Positions 1-11,429 of a stretch of DNA of 64,000 nucleotides are shown here, piece by piece. Within the stretch, counting starts at the first letter, position 1. Each line of letters begins with the position of its first letter. Made by a program: the position numbers and the translations under genes. Below the pieces are notes generated by a model, which was given only the letters and a program-made list of their open reading frames with translations, had not been told where the DNA came from and did not search any database. The stretch spans positions 13,734,347-13,798,346 of the forward strand of contig CATQJL010000316.1 of NCBI GenBank assembly GCA_958299035.1, in the 5' to 3' direction. This DNA is from Cylicocyclus nassatus (taxonomy: Eukaryota > Nematoda > Chromadorea > Rhabditida > Strongylidae).

Positions 1-1107
1 AGCTAATTTGTAAGCTCAAAATTCCGGAGATTTGTCTTTGTTTGAAACGGTTGTGTATTCACGACTTTGCAAAAGTAAGAGTTTTTGGAAAAATTATTTC
101 AAGAAACACTGTATGCTCGTTTATGAAACCAGAATAGCGCTTTATAGCATTTTGTTTGTTCTATCCGACTGCTATCAAAGTTGAAAAAGTTGAAACTGGA
201 AATTTCAAAAAAGGCCATGCTCAAGATGGGTAAAAGTCATATTATTGGTTGCAGATCCCTGTTGATATTGAGCGAACAACAAGGAAATCTGAACGTATGC
301 ATAACATTCGGAAACGGACAGTTTTTACAGCTTTTATCTACCTTTTCTGAGTGGTTTGAGCACGGGGATGAAAAGCGACACGGACTTTCGGGCCGACCTA
401 ATATATGATCATGCGTGTGGGAAGAACTTGGGACAACTGGGGACGGAGTTTGCCATTTTATTCTTTTTTCTTCACTTCTATAAAAAATTAAGAAAAGTGC
501 AATTGATTGAAAGATGTGTTAAGCACATGCTAGAGAACGGGGAATTTTTTAAGTCTTTTGAGATGGAGATACGATTTCTTCACGGTAGAGTTTGTTTGAC
601 TGCTATCAGGTTTTCGCTTCAATCTTCATGTGGAGTGCGATTTGCAGACCCTTGATACCCATCCTGTACAGCTTGTTTTGCTCTACCAAATGATCACTCA
701 GGCCGCTTCATTTAAGGTAAGAAATAATAAGACTATGACTGTAGTAAAATTTTACGAAACACCCTAATATCATGGTTAAAAATCATCTAAAGTATGGGTC
801 TTATTCAACTAACTCTTATCAAATTGTACTGATTTATAATAATCACCGAAATCATTAGCTTTAGTTTTAGAGCAATAAAAAGATACACTGTGACTGGCCT
901 TTGCCCACTGCCCTATAAGCAGAAGGTATTTTAGCAGGGCTGCTGCTAGGCTTGCAACAACCGTTATTGGGTTTGACTTGAGCGGATTTTCAGAAAAGTA
1001 AACTTATGAGCTCTTAAAAAAGTATCCTTCCCTTCATGCCCTCTTCTCACTATTATCACCCATCATAAGCTTCTTTGTTTTTTTGAAACAAGAGGTGTGG
1101 CCCTCTT
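1..1107. other. A+T-rich DNA without recognised genes
   Basis: Short open frames at 181-655 have no recognisable domain and overlap one another. A mariner-like end (CACCCTAATAT) is visible near 760. Otherwise I see nothing. Confidence 0.5.
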
Positions 1108-1997
1108 TTATTACATTGATGCATGATTCCTGCACCAAAATAGGAAATGCGCCATATTCCTGTATCCCATATAGGATTCGATATATCATTAAATAGAGCA
1201 AACCTAGCTCTACAAGATATTGCTTAAAGTTTTGCAGCAGCTTTGACTCAAGCCAAGATTGAAGTCAAAGTTGAAAAAGATCCAACAGCTCCAAAAAACC
1301 GAGAAAAAATTGGAAGTCGGTTCAGAAAAATCTTTCAAAATTCCTAGCTTGCTCATGCATTGTAATTTCTATGGGACATACAGTTGCTGTATTTTTCTCT
1401 CATTTAGAAACCGAGAAAATGAAATTTTCATGTTTTTGCCAGTTTAGTCCTAAGATGTTCTAGCACTCACTGACAGTTGTACACTATAGGGCCATAGAAG
1501 CGTGAATGTGAATTTTCAGCTTTTTATAGCAGCTGGTTTACAAGTATCGATTTTCTAGCAACTAGGCAAGGACAATTCAGACAGGGAGAGCAAGATTCGT
1601 CATTTCTCGTAAACTACGTAGCTGTTTTAGAAGGTGAAAGTGCAAGTTTTACCACTCACTTCATGCACTATACAACTGTTAGTGCTGAAACATCTCAGCT
1701 CTAATTTGACAAAAACATAAAAAACTTCGTTTTCTCAACTTCTAGCTAAGAGAAAAATGCTGCCTGCATAGAGAAACGTCTTATACGAAATCACAGTGCA
1801 TGAGCAAGCTAAGAGTTTTGAAGGATTTTCTAAACAGACTTCCGATTTTTCTTGGTTTTTGGGGGGCGCTTGGATCTTTTTTGTTTTTGGATTCAATCTT
1901 CGCTTGGATCAAAGTAAAGCTGCTGCAAAACTTTAAGCACTATCTTGTAGTGCTAAGTTTTCTCTATCTAGTGTATATCGAATCCTATGGGAGACGG

Positions 1998-2328
1998 TCA
2001 AGAGGCGCGATTTCTTTCGCTGTCAGCAACTCAGAACTCCAGTTTAGCGCTACGCGAGTTTTGAAAAGTATCACGTGAAGTGCAATGGGTTACTATCTGT
2101 CTAAGATAACGAAATGCTGAGTTTGGTGGCTTTTGCTGGAAAACGGACCAAAATATTCAAAAACTTGTTTTTACTGCATTTTCATGGGTTGTTTCTGACC
2201 TTCAAAATTACTTTCTCGAGTTGCTTCCAAAGTAGCAAGATTGAGGACCTATGCAGCTATCTAATATATCTCCTTCAGAAATTTAGATACTGTGTTGTCC
2301 ATCTGGCAATAAAAATCGCGCCTCTTGA
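1998..2328. mobile_element. MITE with TCAAGAGGCGCGATTT inverted ends
   Basis: TCAAGAGGCGCGATTT starts at 1998 and its reverse complement ends at 2328, inside the right arm of the larger palindrome. No clear target duplication was seen. Confidence 0.5.
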
Positions 2329-2385
2329 CATACACCCGAATCCTATTTGGGATATAAGATTATTCTGGATTGTAGCGGTATGTAC

Positions 2386-2743
2386 CAGTGGCGGTCCGAG
2401 AAATTTTTTTCGGGGGGGGGGGGCGCGACAAAAAATTTTTTCTAAAAAAGGTGCGTGGCGTCAGCCACGCACTCCGAAAAAATTTTTGGGGTGCTTCTCA
2501 AAATTTTTGCGGGTCTCCGACCCCTAAAATCTGAAAAAAGGGGGCGTGGCGTCAGCCACGCCCCCGAAAAAATTTTTTTTATAAGGCTAAAATGAATTTT
2601 TAGAAAATTTTAAAAATTATTTTAATTATTTTCAAGTGCAAACAAGTCGTTTGCACAATTTTATAACCCATATAGGTAAGTTTCAAAAATTTCGCGACCC
2701 ATTCTCGGGGGGGGGCGCCCCCCCCGCTCCCCGTCCGCCACTG
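2386..2743. mobile_element. hAT-type MITE with 8-bp target duplication GTATGTAC
   Basis: Ends are CAGTGGCGG and CCGCCACTG. GTATGTAC occurs at 2378-2385 and again at 2744-2751. An 8-bp duplication with CAGTGGCG ends is typical of hAT elements. Two internal near-perfect hairpins (GTGCGTGGCGTCAGCCACGC type) and G and C runs near each end are striking. Confidence 0.88.
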
Positions 2744-2788
2744 GTATGTACCTATTTTAGTGCAGGACTCATGCATTAACCTAACATA

Positions 2789-3431
2789 TTAGGTTCGCCC
2801 GAAAATTCCTTCGCACCATTTTCAAAAACTCATGATCCCTAATTTTTTCTACCGATTTGCGTGCTCCCATTTTTATCTAAGTAAGCAATTCGTTCTCTAC
2901 ACAAAGACACTTCCCTTCTTAGCGGCATTTTATTGAGCATACACTGCATACTTATAAGCGGTAGAAGAAAATTACTCAAATTTTGAATACTTTGTGTAGG
3001 GTCATAGAAAATCTGAAACTTGCAGTAAAAACGGAGCGGTCGTTATTATAGGTCCTTCCAGCTCTGATTGAGCTATGAAAAGTTCTCTATAAAAAGCTAC
3101 GATTTTCGAGCAAGCAATACAAAAAGACGAATTAGATTTATTTTGGCATTCAGGGAAATCATAACTTTTTATAGAGACTCTCAATCAGCACAAACTTTGC
3201 ATAGTTAGAAAGAGCTGGTGAAAGAATCTATAGTCTTCAATTTTTACTGCAAGTCTCGGATTTTTTATGACACCTACACAGAAAATCCAAAATGTGAGTG
3301 ATTTTCTTCTATTATGTCTATGCTCACTAGATTGTAGCTAGGAAACGTCTGTGTAGAGAACGAATTGCTTTTTTAGATAAAAATGGGAGCACGCAAACCG
3401 GTTGAAAAAACTAGAATTCGGGCCAACCTAG
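2789..3431. mobile_element. Mariner-like MITE with long inverted repeats
   Basis: It begins TTAGGTTCGCCCGAA after TA and ends in the complement of TTAGGTTGGCCCGAA. The arms share about 100 bp including CGTGCTCCCATTTTTATCTA, with a short deletion in one arm. The centre holds a second palindrome. No transposase frame is visible. Confidence 0.72.
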
Positions 3432-3537
3432 TATAATGGTAATCGATGTGGCAAGTGGTGTAAACCTGCGAGAAGGGAAAATAAAATTAATAAAAGTAAT
3501 AAACCTGCCAGTAATAATGAAACAAGTTTTGAAATAT

Positions 3538-3700
3538 CTGTATATATAAAGCTGAATGTCTGTTTGTATGTATGTCTGTCTGTTTGTGTGTACGTATGTT
3601 CCGAATAGAAAATTCCATTTCTGAACCGATCCGGACCAAACTTGGCACACATGCACTTCGGCCCCGGCGCGTGTCACAGTCCACTTTTCGTTATCGATTG
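3538..3700 (+). repeat. Dispersed repeat with TGTCTGTTTGTATGT core
   Basis: A stretch beginning TATATAAAGCTGAATGTCTG, rich in TGTN tetranucleotides, precedes the 120-bp tandem array. It looks like a dispersed repeat; I cannot name its class. Confidence 0.4.
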
Positions 3701-4165
3701 ATGCCGATTTTATCGATTTTTTGCAAAATTTGAGCTAGGGGGCTGGGATTTGGCACAGGGGAGTAAGTGAGCATGGGGATTCCGAATACAATATTAGTTT
3801 TTAAAATCGTGCATTACTTTTATCGATTTTATCGATTTTTTTGCAAAGTTTGAGCTACGTGGCTGGGATTTGGCACAGGGGGGTAAGTGAGCATGGGAAT
3901 TCCGAATACAATATTAGTTTTTAAAATCGTGCATTACTTTTATCGATTTTATCGATTTTTTTGCAAAGTTTGAGCTACGTGGCTGGGATTTGGCGCAGGG
4001 GGGTAATCGAGCATGCTGATCACCCCCGTGGGGGTGATCAGCATGCTCGATTACACCCCCTGCCAAATTCCAGCCCCCTAGCTCAAATTTTGCAAAAAAA
4101 TCGATAAAATCGATAAAAGTAATGCACGGTTTCGAAAACTAATATTGTATTCGTAATCAGCATGC
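3700..4165. repeat. 120-bp tandem repeat that turns into a palindrome
   Basis: The unit containing TTGCAAARTTTGAGCT recurs at 3721, 3841 and 3961, exactly 120 bp apart. At 4028 the sequence reverses: GGGGTGATCAGCATGCTCGA onwards is the complement of the preceding unit for about 135 bp. The centre is CACCCC, CGTG loop, GGGGTG. Confidence 0.9.
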
Positions 4166-4194
4166 TCGATTATTTTGATAAAAGGCCTGTTTTA

Positions 4195-4397
4195 CAGTGA
4201 CGCTGTGTGCTGGAAGTTCATACCGTAGTCCTACAGTAATGAAGAGTAATTCGTGACCGCTCCACATAGCAATTTCAACATAAGTTGAAAACCCAAGTTG
4301 AATCTCGGTCTACAGAATGGCACCACAAGCTCGGCAAAAGACATGAAAGCAGGAGAGTTACTAACGATCAAACATGTGCACATCTTTATGGACACCC
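4195..4397. mobile_element. Right-end fragment of a CAGGGTGTCCC-type element
   Basis: It contains CCGTAGTCCTACAGTAATGA, TCGGCAAAAGACATGAAAGC and a degenerate end TGGACACCCCGTATA, matching the right arms of the elements at 41576 and 61590. Confidence 0.65.
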
Positions 4398-4548
4398 CGT
4401 ATATAGAATATGTAGAAAATCAGTTAAGAAATTAGTAAATGATTTGTAAAGTAAACAAGGAAGAAATATTACAGTACAAAGAGATGAAGTAAGGTGAGTA
4501 TGATTGAGTATTGATTTAGTTTTGATTAACGTTGTTCTATATAAAATA

Positions 4549-5552
4549 TTAGGTGGGTGCAAAAGTTTTGTCAGTTTTTTCAATCTATCGGCAAACACAC
4601 TAGAATAAAGATAAACAAACACTTCAAAATGTATCCGATGCATATTTTCCCCCTCTTTTGGGCTTCCAAACTTCCAATGTGTTTCGTTTAGAAAGTTATG
4701 AGATATATGCTGCAAATCACAACCACTCGTTTTTACCAGGTCCAACTTTCGCTAATTTTCAAAATTTTTGAGCGAGACTTTCGGAGGAACCCTAATAACC
4801 AACATATAAAGCAAACCTTTTGCTACCAGAAGCAATTTTTTGTAGTCCTAAGGCTTGTCTTTCGAATTTCTACGATTCAATTTTTGAGGTGACCAAATTT
4901 TACATTCAGCCTATTTTAACCTCGTAGAGCATAAAATGTTAAGCACTTCAGTCACATTCGATGCAAATTTTTCTTCTCTTTCTAACACTTGTCTTTTCTT
5001 GGCGAGACAGGCGAAATTTGTGGGGGAAACCGCAATATTTCTCAATTTCAGGAGTGGGTACTGACGTAACCTATGTTTCAAAATCTTCATAATTTAAAGC
5101 AGAAATCGCTTGTTTACTTTGTAATGGTAGCGTTAGTAGTAATCGAGTGTTGAAACCTCAGTACTCTGTAGTTTCTGCAGTGTTTGGTGCAACAGCAGGT
5201 TACGCGATTTTTCCAAAACTAGGACTTTTGAAAAATTATCTGGCAAAATTCTGAAAAAGCAGCTGAAAAAAAACAAAAAGTTGTATAAGTTGGCAGAATG
5301 TTTGTTAGGGCTCTTTCAAAAGTTTTCATACAAAAATTTTAAAATTAGCGAAAATTGGACATAGTAAAAACGGGTGGTTGTAATTTCTAGTAAATACCTC
5401 ATTACTCTCGCAAAGAAATACAATGAGAGTTTAGCAGCTGGAAAGAGGAAGGAATCCTGCATCTGATACACTTCGAAGTGTTTGGTTATCTCCATTCTAG
5501 CGTGTTTGCCCATGGATTGAAAAAAACTGACAAAACTTTTGCACCAACCTAA
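4549..5552. mobile_element. Mariner-like MITE with about 270-bp inverted repeats
   Basis: Ends are TTAGGTGGGTGCAAAAGTTT and the complement of TTAGGTTGGTGCAAAAGTTT, flanked by TA. The arms align for about 270 bp with many substitutions. The end sequence resembles mariner family ends (TTAGGTTGGTGCAAAAGT). No transposase remains. Confidence 0.8.
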
Positions 5553-5554
5553 TA

Positions 5555-6195
5555 TTAGGTTGTCCCGAAAGTAATGTCGTTTCATTTTAAAAAAATCATG
5601 ACTCTTCCCCAACTCAACCAATCTCCAAACCTCAAATTTTCTCAGAAAAAAAAAGTCTCTGGCTTTGCGGCGGTACTCTTGATAAGCCCTAATCTGTAAA
5701 ATTCACAAAGGTACAGGCAGGAGAATGAGACCAATTTTACTTCGATTGTTTTAAGTCAGGTCACCAAAAATCTGGAATGCTGCAGAAAAATCTGAAATCG
5801 CCAGTACATATGATTTTTGGCCTACCTTTTGCATCTGTGAAAAAAATGTGCTGTTTGGAGGTTTCTGTGAGAAGTTATGAATATAGAGTTTACTATGGAA
5901 GACGCCAAAATTGATTGATTTGTCAAATTTCGCAAAATCATAACTTCTCACAGAGACGTCCAAACAACACAAACTCTTCACAGTTGCAAAGGGTAGGCTA
6001 AAAAACATATGTACTGACGATTTCGGATTTTTTTGCAGCTTTTCAGATTTTTAGTGATCTAACTCAAAATGAGCAAAGTTTATATGGCCTTCTTTTTATA
6101 CTTTGATCTCTGCAGTCAGTGCATAGCAAGGGCTCGGCAAAGTAGTGTTTAAAAGCGAAAGATTTGTCCTTTCTAATAAAAATACAATGAAGCAA
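5555..6195. mobile_element. Second mariner-like element with inner palindrome
   Basis: TTAGGTTGTCCCGAAAGTAA begins right after the TA shared with the preceding element. A palindrome centred near 5905 spans about 5745-6065. The right end is unclear; AAACCTAATATT near 6195 may be it. Confidence 0.5.
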
Positions 6196-6199
6196 ACCT

Positions 6200-8140
6200 A
6201 ATATTCTAAATTACAACATGATGTAACTTGAATGTAACAAATGTTTTTTGCAGTACAAATTATAATATTTTTAGGAGATATCCCGTATTCAAATATCTGT
6301 TCTATGAATTGTGTATCTACAATGGATGAATCAAAGTTATAATAAGGTATTGTTATAATGTTTTTGCAACCCGGTTTCTAGTAGGTTGTAAAAATGAATT
6401 AAAAAAGGGTTGTTTATTTCATACAAAAGTTTGGTATAAGTTTTTTCCATGCATATAACGGGCGCGGCCAAAAACTACGCAGCTATCAAAAAACTGCCAC
6501 GCGTATACCTTGACAAAAGTCGGCAAAGCTTCGTCCGCTATACTGTGGGGAATAGGCGATAGTAAGATTTGATCATTTTTGAGAAATCGGATGCCAGTAT
6601 TGTGGAGATTAAAAAGGTTAGTAAAACCTTTCGCACCATTACACTCAAATGTACGCGCAATCGACGAAAAAAAAAGCTGTTAATTAGTATAGTCCTTTGT
6701 TGCACCTATTGCGTCAATTATCGGAATGTCACCGAAAAGATGTCAACCTCCTCTTCCAATCTCTTCTGTTTAGGGAAGCCGCCGTGGAGTATCTTATGGT
6801 CAGTGGTGGACTTGTTCAGCAAGCATCCAAAACCTATGAACCGGCTGTACTAATGGAGAAATCATAACCTAGGCACAAAGCTACTGACAGGGATTTTAGT
6901 CCACCTATGCTGTTGAAAACCAGTTTTTTGCATTGACAGAAAAAATTGATTGCCGTGGTTCTATCTAATTACTGAATATAAAATAAGCAGAGTCCATTTT
7001 TGTTTTAGTATAATAGATCCCCGGTATAGCGTAGACTATAAAGTAAGTACAAGCTTTGTAATCCCGTATTCATAATATCTGTGAACATTCGACAAGAAGG
7101 AAGATGGTCCGTTCACTCAGCAATCTCCGATAATGAATATGGGGCATGTGTTGCATTGCTATATAAATAAGCAATTTCTTTATCCATCTATCTTTGCTTA
7201 GAGAATTCGCCCTAGGGTGCGCTGCGGTTGATGGTTGACCTATATAGTGATCTCTCATGTAGCATAGGTCGTGTGTGAATAGATTTGGACTCACGTAAGG
7301 ACTGCGGTTGGAAGTGGGTATTGTAAGAAAATTTTTCTTTACACGTAATAATATCGTCGACCATTAATGAGCTTTTTAAGTATCTAGAAAATACATTTCA
7401 ATCCGTATAATAAGAGTATTATTATGGTTGTTGACAAAGTAAAAATTATGATAAATTATTCCTACCATCTTCAGGCTTAGATATATCTTTTACATAATCA
7501 ACCATCTTAAGATGTCGTAGAAAATGACTTTGGAAACAAGTTATAAACACTTTCAAAAAAATGTCAATCAGAGGGTGGTCATGGAATGTGTTAGTATAAC
7601 AGAGATTGAAAATCCTAAATGCCCTGAAACTGGACTGCGTCTTGAAAGAGTTTGGTGAAACTGTTTTAAAGTGAGTGTGTGGTTGTATAATAACAGCATA
7701 ATGGTACGATATTGAACTAAAGGATGCTACTATTTCAGAGTTCCAGAAATTATAGGAGGTTGATCTTATGGCCCAGACATGCTGCAGTGCCCAAGGATCC
7801 TCACTTGCAATTAGAGTACTTGATTACTTGTAAGAGTGCCCATAATATTTTACCGTTTTTACCCTAAACATCAACATTACCTGAGAACTGGGGCATCTAC
7901 AAAGTTTACAAGAACATGGTCGTACTTCTTTATGTATTGTATAAGGGATATGATCAGGGCATGGGAGAAGCTTAATAGGTCTATGGGAGGAGTTTGCTGT
8001 TAGGCTGTCTCATAAATCTTTTCATTTTTGAGTTCTCGCTGTGATAAGTCTTACACTTCTTATTCCAAATAGACATCAAAATACCATTTGATGATGCAAA
8101 GTAAGCTCTATAAGATGCTTTTATGCTTTTGCACCAACTT
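6200..8140. other. A+T-rich DNA without recognised features
   Basis: Open frames here are short, start inside low-complexity sequence and show no recognised domain or convincing exon borders. I see nothing I can name. Confidence 0.5.
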
Positions 8141-8735
8141 CGTACACTTCGTTCGAAACCAAAATCTGAAAAGTTTTGAATGCCTAGACAATTGAAAATT
8201 TTTTATACGATAATTCAGAAAAGTCCTACAAATCTCTAACTCGCTCACGCATATACATACACTCCCCATCACTTTTGCTGTTGCTGTCTTTTTTTATTGG
8301 CTAGAAATCAAGAAACCGAAAATTTCCATGTTTTTACCGAAGTGGTGCTGTGCTCTTCTGATACTAGTTGTATACTACGAGCTTTCAGAAGGACAACTGT
8401 GAATCAACTTTCTATAAACTCTAGTTCCTGAGAAATATCGAAATTAGCTTTTTTTCACTCAGGTTTTTTACGCCTAACTCAACATTTCTCGGCAACACGA
8501 ACTTACAGAGAGCTGAAAAATAGAGTACGATTTGGACAAATTCTTGGAAACCATCTTGTAGAACTTCTTTGCCGTGTCGAATGATTACTGAACTCACATC
8601 AATTGAAAGAAAAGATACAGAAAGACAATGGTCATAGTAAAAACGGTAAATTTTATGGGACACTCTATTAGTTTTATGAGAATATTTCAAGTTCATGTGT
8701 CGTTTTCAGACCAAAATAACTTCTTGTTCGATGTA
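8141..8735. repeat. Relic related to the palindromic element at 59845
   Basis: TTTTGCACCAACTTCGTACA, GAAACCAAAATCTGAAAAG and TCGCTCACGCATATACATAC parallel the left arm at 59900-60080. Only part of the element is recognisable. Confidence 0.45.
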
Positions 8736-8988
8736 GAAGAAACCACAGGTGCGATAAGGTGAGAATGACTTCTCCAAGGTGAAGGGGGTCACAATGGTCA
8801 CAGCCCCTCCAGGGTGAAGGGCGTTTCACTTGGTAGAAAAATTATAAAATGTCGGCGGGGGGGGGGGGGAGCCGTAGTGTTTTCTCATCATTTTTCCTAG
8901 TCAAAGTTCATAATTAATTCCTTACCATTACTGTATCTTTTTTCTGAAATGTGAACCCGATGCGCTGCTGATTAAGCACACAATTATA

Positions 8989-10012
8989 TTAGGTCGTTTC
9001 GAAAGTAATGTCGCTTTTTTCAAGTGAACGCCACATTTCATGGAATCAAGATTTTCAAGAGTTCTTAGAAGCATTCGATGCAGCATTTCATCCTCTTTCT
9101 AATGGTTATAATTTCATTGCATAATTTTCATTGAGCTTTCGAAACATTAACAAATTCTGCAACTCATGCTTTTTGCCATGGTCAAGTTCGGCATTTTTTA
9201 AAAAATTTTGTCCCTATTCTCCGAAGAAATACAAGTGGCAGGTAGATAGAGCAAACCCTATAGGACACAGAGCAATTTTTTTCCTTTCCCCAGCTTGCTT
9301 CTTAGAGTTTCTGGAATCAATTTTTCAATGCCATCAAATTCCATATTTCGTCAGCTCAAACCTCACAGAACAACAACCGGCAAGCAACTCGGGTGTCATT
9401 CGACGCAGCTTTTTCTCCTCTTTCTACCACCTGTTTTCTGTTTCTGATTTATCAAGTTTTCCGGCATAAAATCATCATAATTTAGATTTTCCAGGGCGCC
9501 CCAGGCTGTACCCGGAATTTTCGAAAGTTGCTAATCTGAAGCGGTAAACGCTCATTTGCTTTGTAAAATTTGTGCAAAACCATAATCCATTGTTGTAAGT
9601 TTCAAAATCCGACGATTTGTTGGTGTTTAATGCATTTGTGTCTGAGACGAGCCTGCTAAAATTCGGTGGTTTCATCAAAAAATCTATACAAAAATTATGA
9701 CGAGCTCTGAAAAGTAGAAAAAAGTTGTGCTGTTTCCCGTAGGGTTTGCTCTATCCATACATAGTTTGGACTCCTTCCGGGGGTTGTTATAAAAATTTTA
9801 AAAAAATTGTGAAACTTAACCTTCTCAAAAAGCATGGGTCGCAGATTCCTATAATTTTCGCAGAGGTGATTCAATTTTGTGCGGTAATTATATAACCATT
9901 AAAAAGAGAATGAAATGCTGCATCAAATGCTACCAGAATCTCTCACACATCTTTGTTCCACGAAATGTGGCGTACGTTTGAAAAAAGCGACATTATTTTC
10001 GGAACGACCTAA
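8989..10012. mobile_element. Mariner-like MITE, 1.02 kb, long inverted repeats
   Basis: It begins TTAGGTCGTTTCGAAAGTAA after TA and ends in the complement of TTAGGTCGTTCCGAAAATAA before TA. The arms match for roughly 150-300 bp (for example GATGCAGCATTTCATCCTCT). No transposase frame is present. Confidence 0.8.
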
Positions 10013-10190
10013 TATTTCTGACCAGCACCTTGCATTTTTTAAAGCATTTTCTTTTCCTTTTCTACACCGCCGTGCCTGTTTTTGGAACTATCATAGAAAA
10101 TGTGCATGCGAGGACATTTGTTTCGGAAAGAGTTAGACAATTTTTAAAAATTCACGAATTGTTTAAAAGAAGAAATTCGTAATTTCTGTA

Positions 10191-11260
10191 GATGAACAGC
10201 AACGTCAACAAGAAAAACGTTTTTAAAATCTTCTGGTTTTCCGCTTTTAGAGAATTTATACTTTGCCTGGAATCTATTGAAAAAGTGCTTGGTGAAGAGT
10301 GTGGGTAATGATTTTTGGATGTTTACGAGTTTTTAGGATAGAAAAATCCGTAACTTCTGGAGATGAAACATCTTGTACGCCGCGATGGTCACCGTTGAAA
10401 CCGTATCTCCTCCGCTTTCAGAAAATATTTACTTTGCCAGGAGTCATCAAAAAAGTGCCTGGGTGAAGGGTGTCCTAATGATTTCTGAAGATTTTCGAGT
10501 TTTTAACAAAAAAATGCACAACTTTTGTAGATGAACATCTTGTACGCCGTGATGGTCACCATTGAAACCGTCTTGTCTCCGCTTTTAAAAAATATATACT
10601 TCGCCTGGGATCCATTGAAAAAAGTGCCGGGTGAAGGGTGGGTAAGATTTTTTTTATGGAAGTGCTCAAGTACAGGCTTTTTTACCATTGTAAAAAGACG
10701 TCTACTTGAGCACTCCCATTATGAAAGTCTCACCCACCCTTCACCCGGCATCTTCTCTAATGCACCCTAGGCAAGGTATATATTTTTTAAAAGCGAAAGA
10801 CGAGACGGTTTCAATGGTGACCATCACGGCATACAAGATGTTCATCTACAAAAGTTGTGCATTTTTTATAAAAATCCAAAAATTTTCAGAAATCACAAGG
10901 ACACCCTTCACCCAGGCAGTTTTTCTAATGGACTCCAGGCAAAGTATATATTTTTTGAAAGCGGAGGACGAGACGGTTTTAACGGTGGCCATCACCATTT
11001 ACAAGATATTCATCTACAAAATTTATTAATTTTATTGCGTTAAAAACTCGAAAATCCCAAAAATCACTAGGCACACCCTTCACCGCACTTTCTTGAGCGA
11101 ATCTCAGATATGCTTAAGCTTTCTGAAAGCGAAGGACGATACGGTCCTAACGGTAATCATCTCGCCCTAAGATATGTTCATCTACAAAAGTTACGAATTT
11201 TTTGATGTCAAAAACTCCAAAATGTCCAGAAATCACTACTCACACGCGTCATCAAGCACT
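10191..11260. repeat. Mirrored tandem array of 169-bp units (three plus, three minus)
   Basis: GATGAAC-type landmarks at 10191, 10362 and 10530 mark three units about 170 bp long. After a centre near 10690 the same unit continues in reverse orientation with landmarks at about 10840, 11009 and 11176. Each unit includes TTGAAACCGT, a TTTGCCTGG-type box and GTGAAGGGTG. Confidence 0.87.
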
Positions 11261-11429
11261 TATTTCAACAGACTCCTTTATTCCTGTACGTAACAATTCA
11301 CGTACAAATATCTCCTTTGCTTAACCTTATCTCACTGTTGATTTTTATTCTCGGCTTTTGGTGAAGGGAGTCACCTTGGCTCAAGGGTGAAAAGGGGGTG
11401 AGAAAATTCTCACACTTTCGCACATATGG

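Larger units (their letters stand above)
1110..2780. mobile_element. Palindromic DNA element interrupted by two MITEs
   Basis: The left arm at about 1110-1370 (ATGCATGATTCCTGCACC...) returns inverted at 1790-1997 and 2335-2780. Two later insertions, at 1998-2328 and 2386-2743, split the right arm. Ends are approximate. Confidence 0.6.
8740..11425. mobile_element. Composite repeat with AGGTGCGATAAGGTGAG-like ends
   Basis: The left end AGGTGCGATAAGGTGAGAAT and a degenerate inverted counterpart near 11370-11425 (GTGAGAAAATTCTCACAC, TTCGCACATATGG) enclose a mariner-like MITE and the mirrored 169-bp array. The same sequence family flanks the LTR fragment at 19370-21700. The boundary is inferred. 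Confidence 0.4.

Noticed and set aside
3540..4165. CRISPR-like array
   Set aside because: The 120-bp units are contiguous tandem repeats without spacers in a eukaryotic genome.
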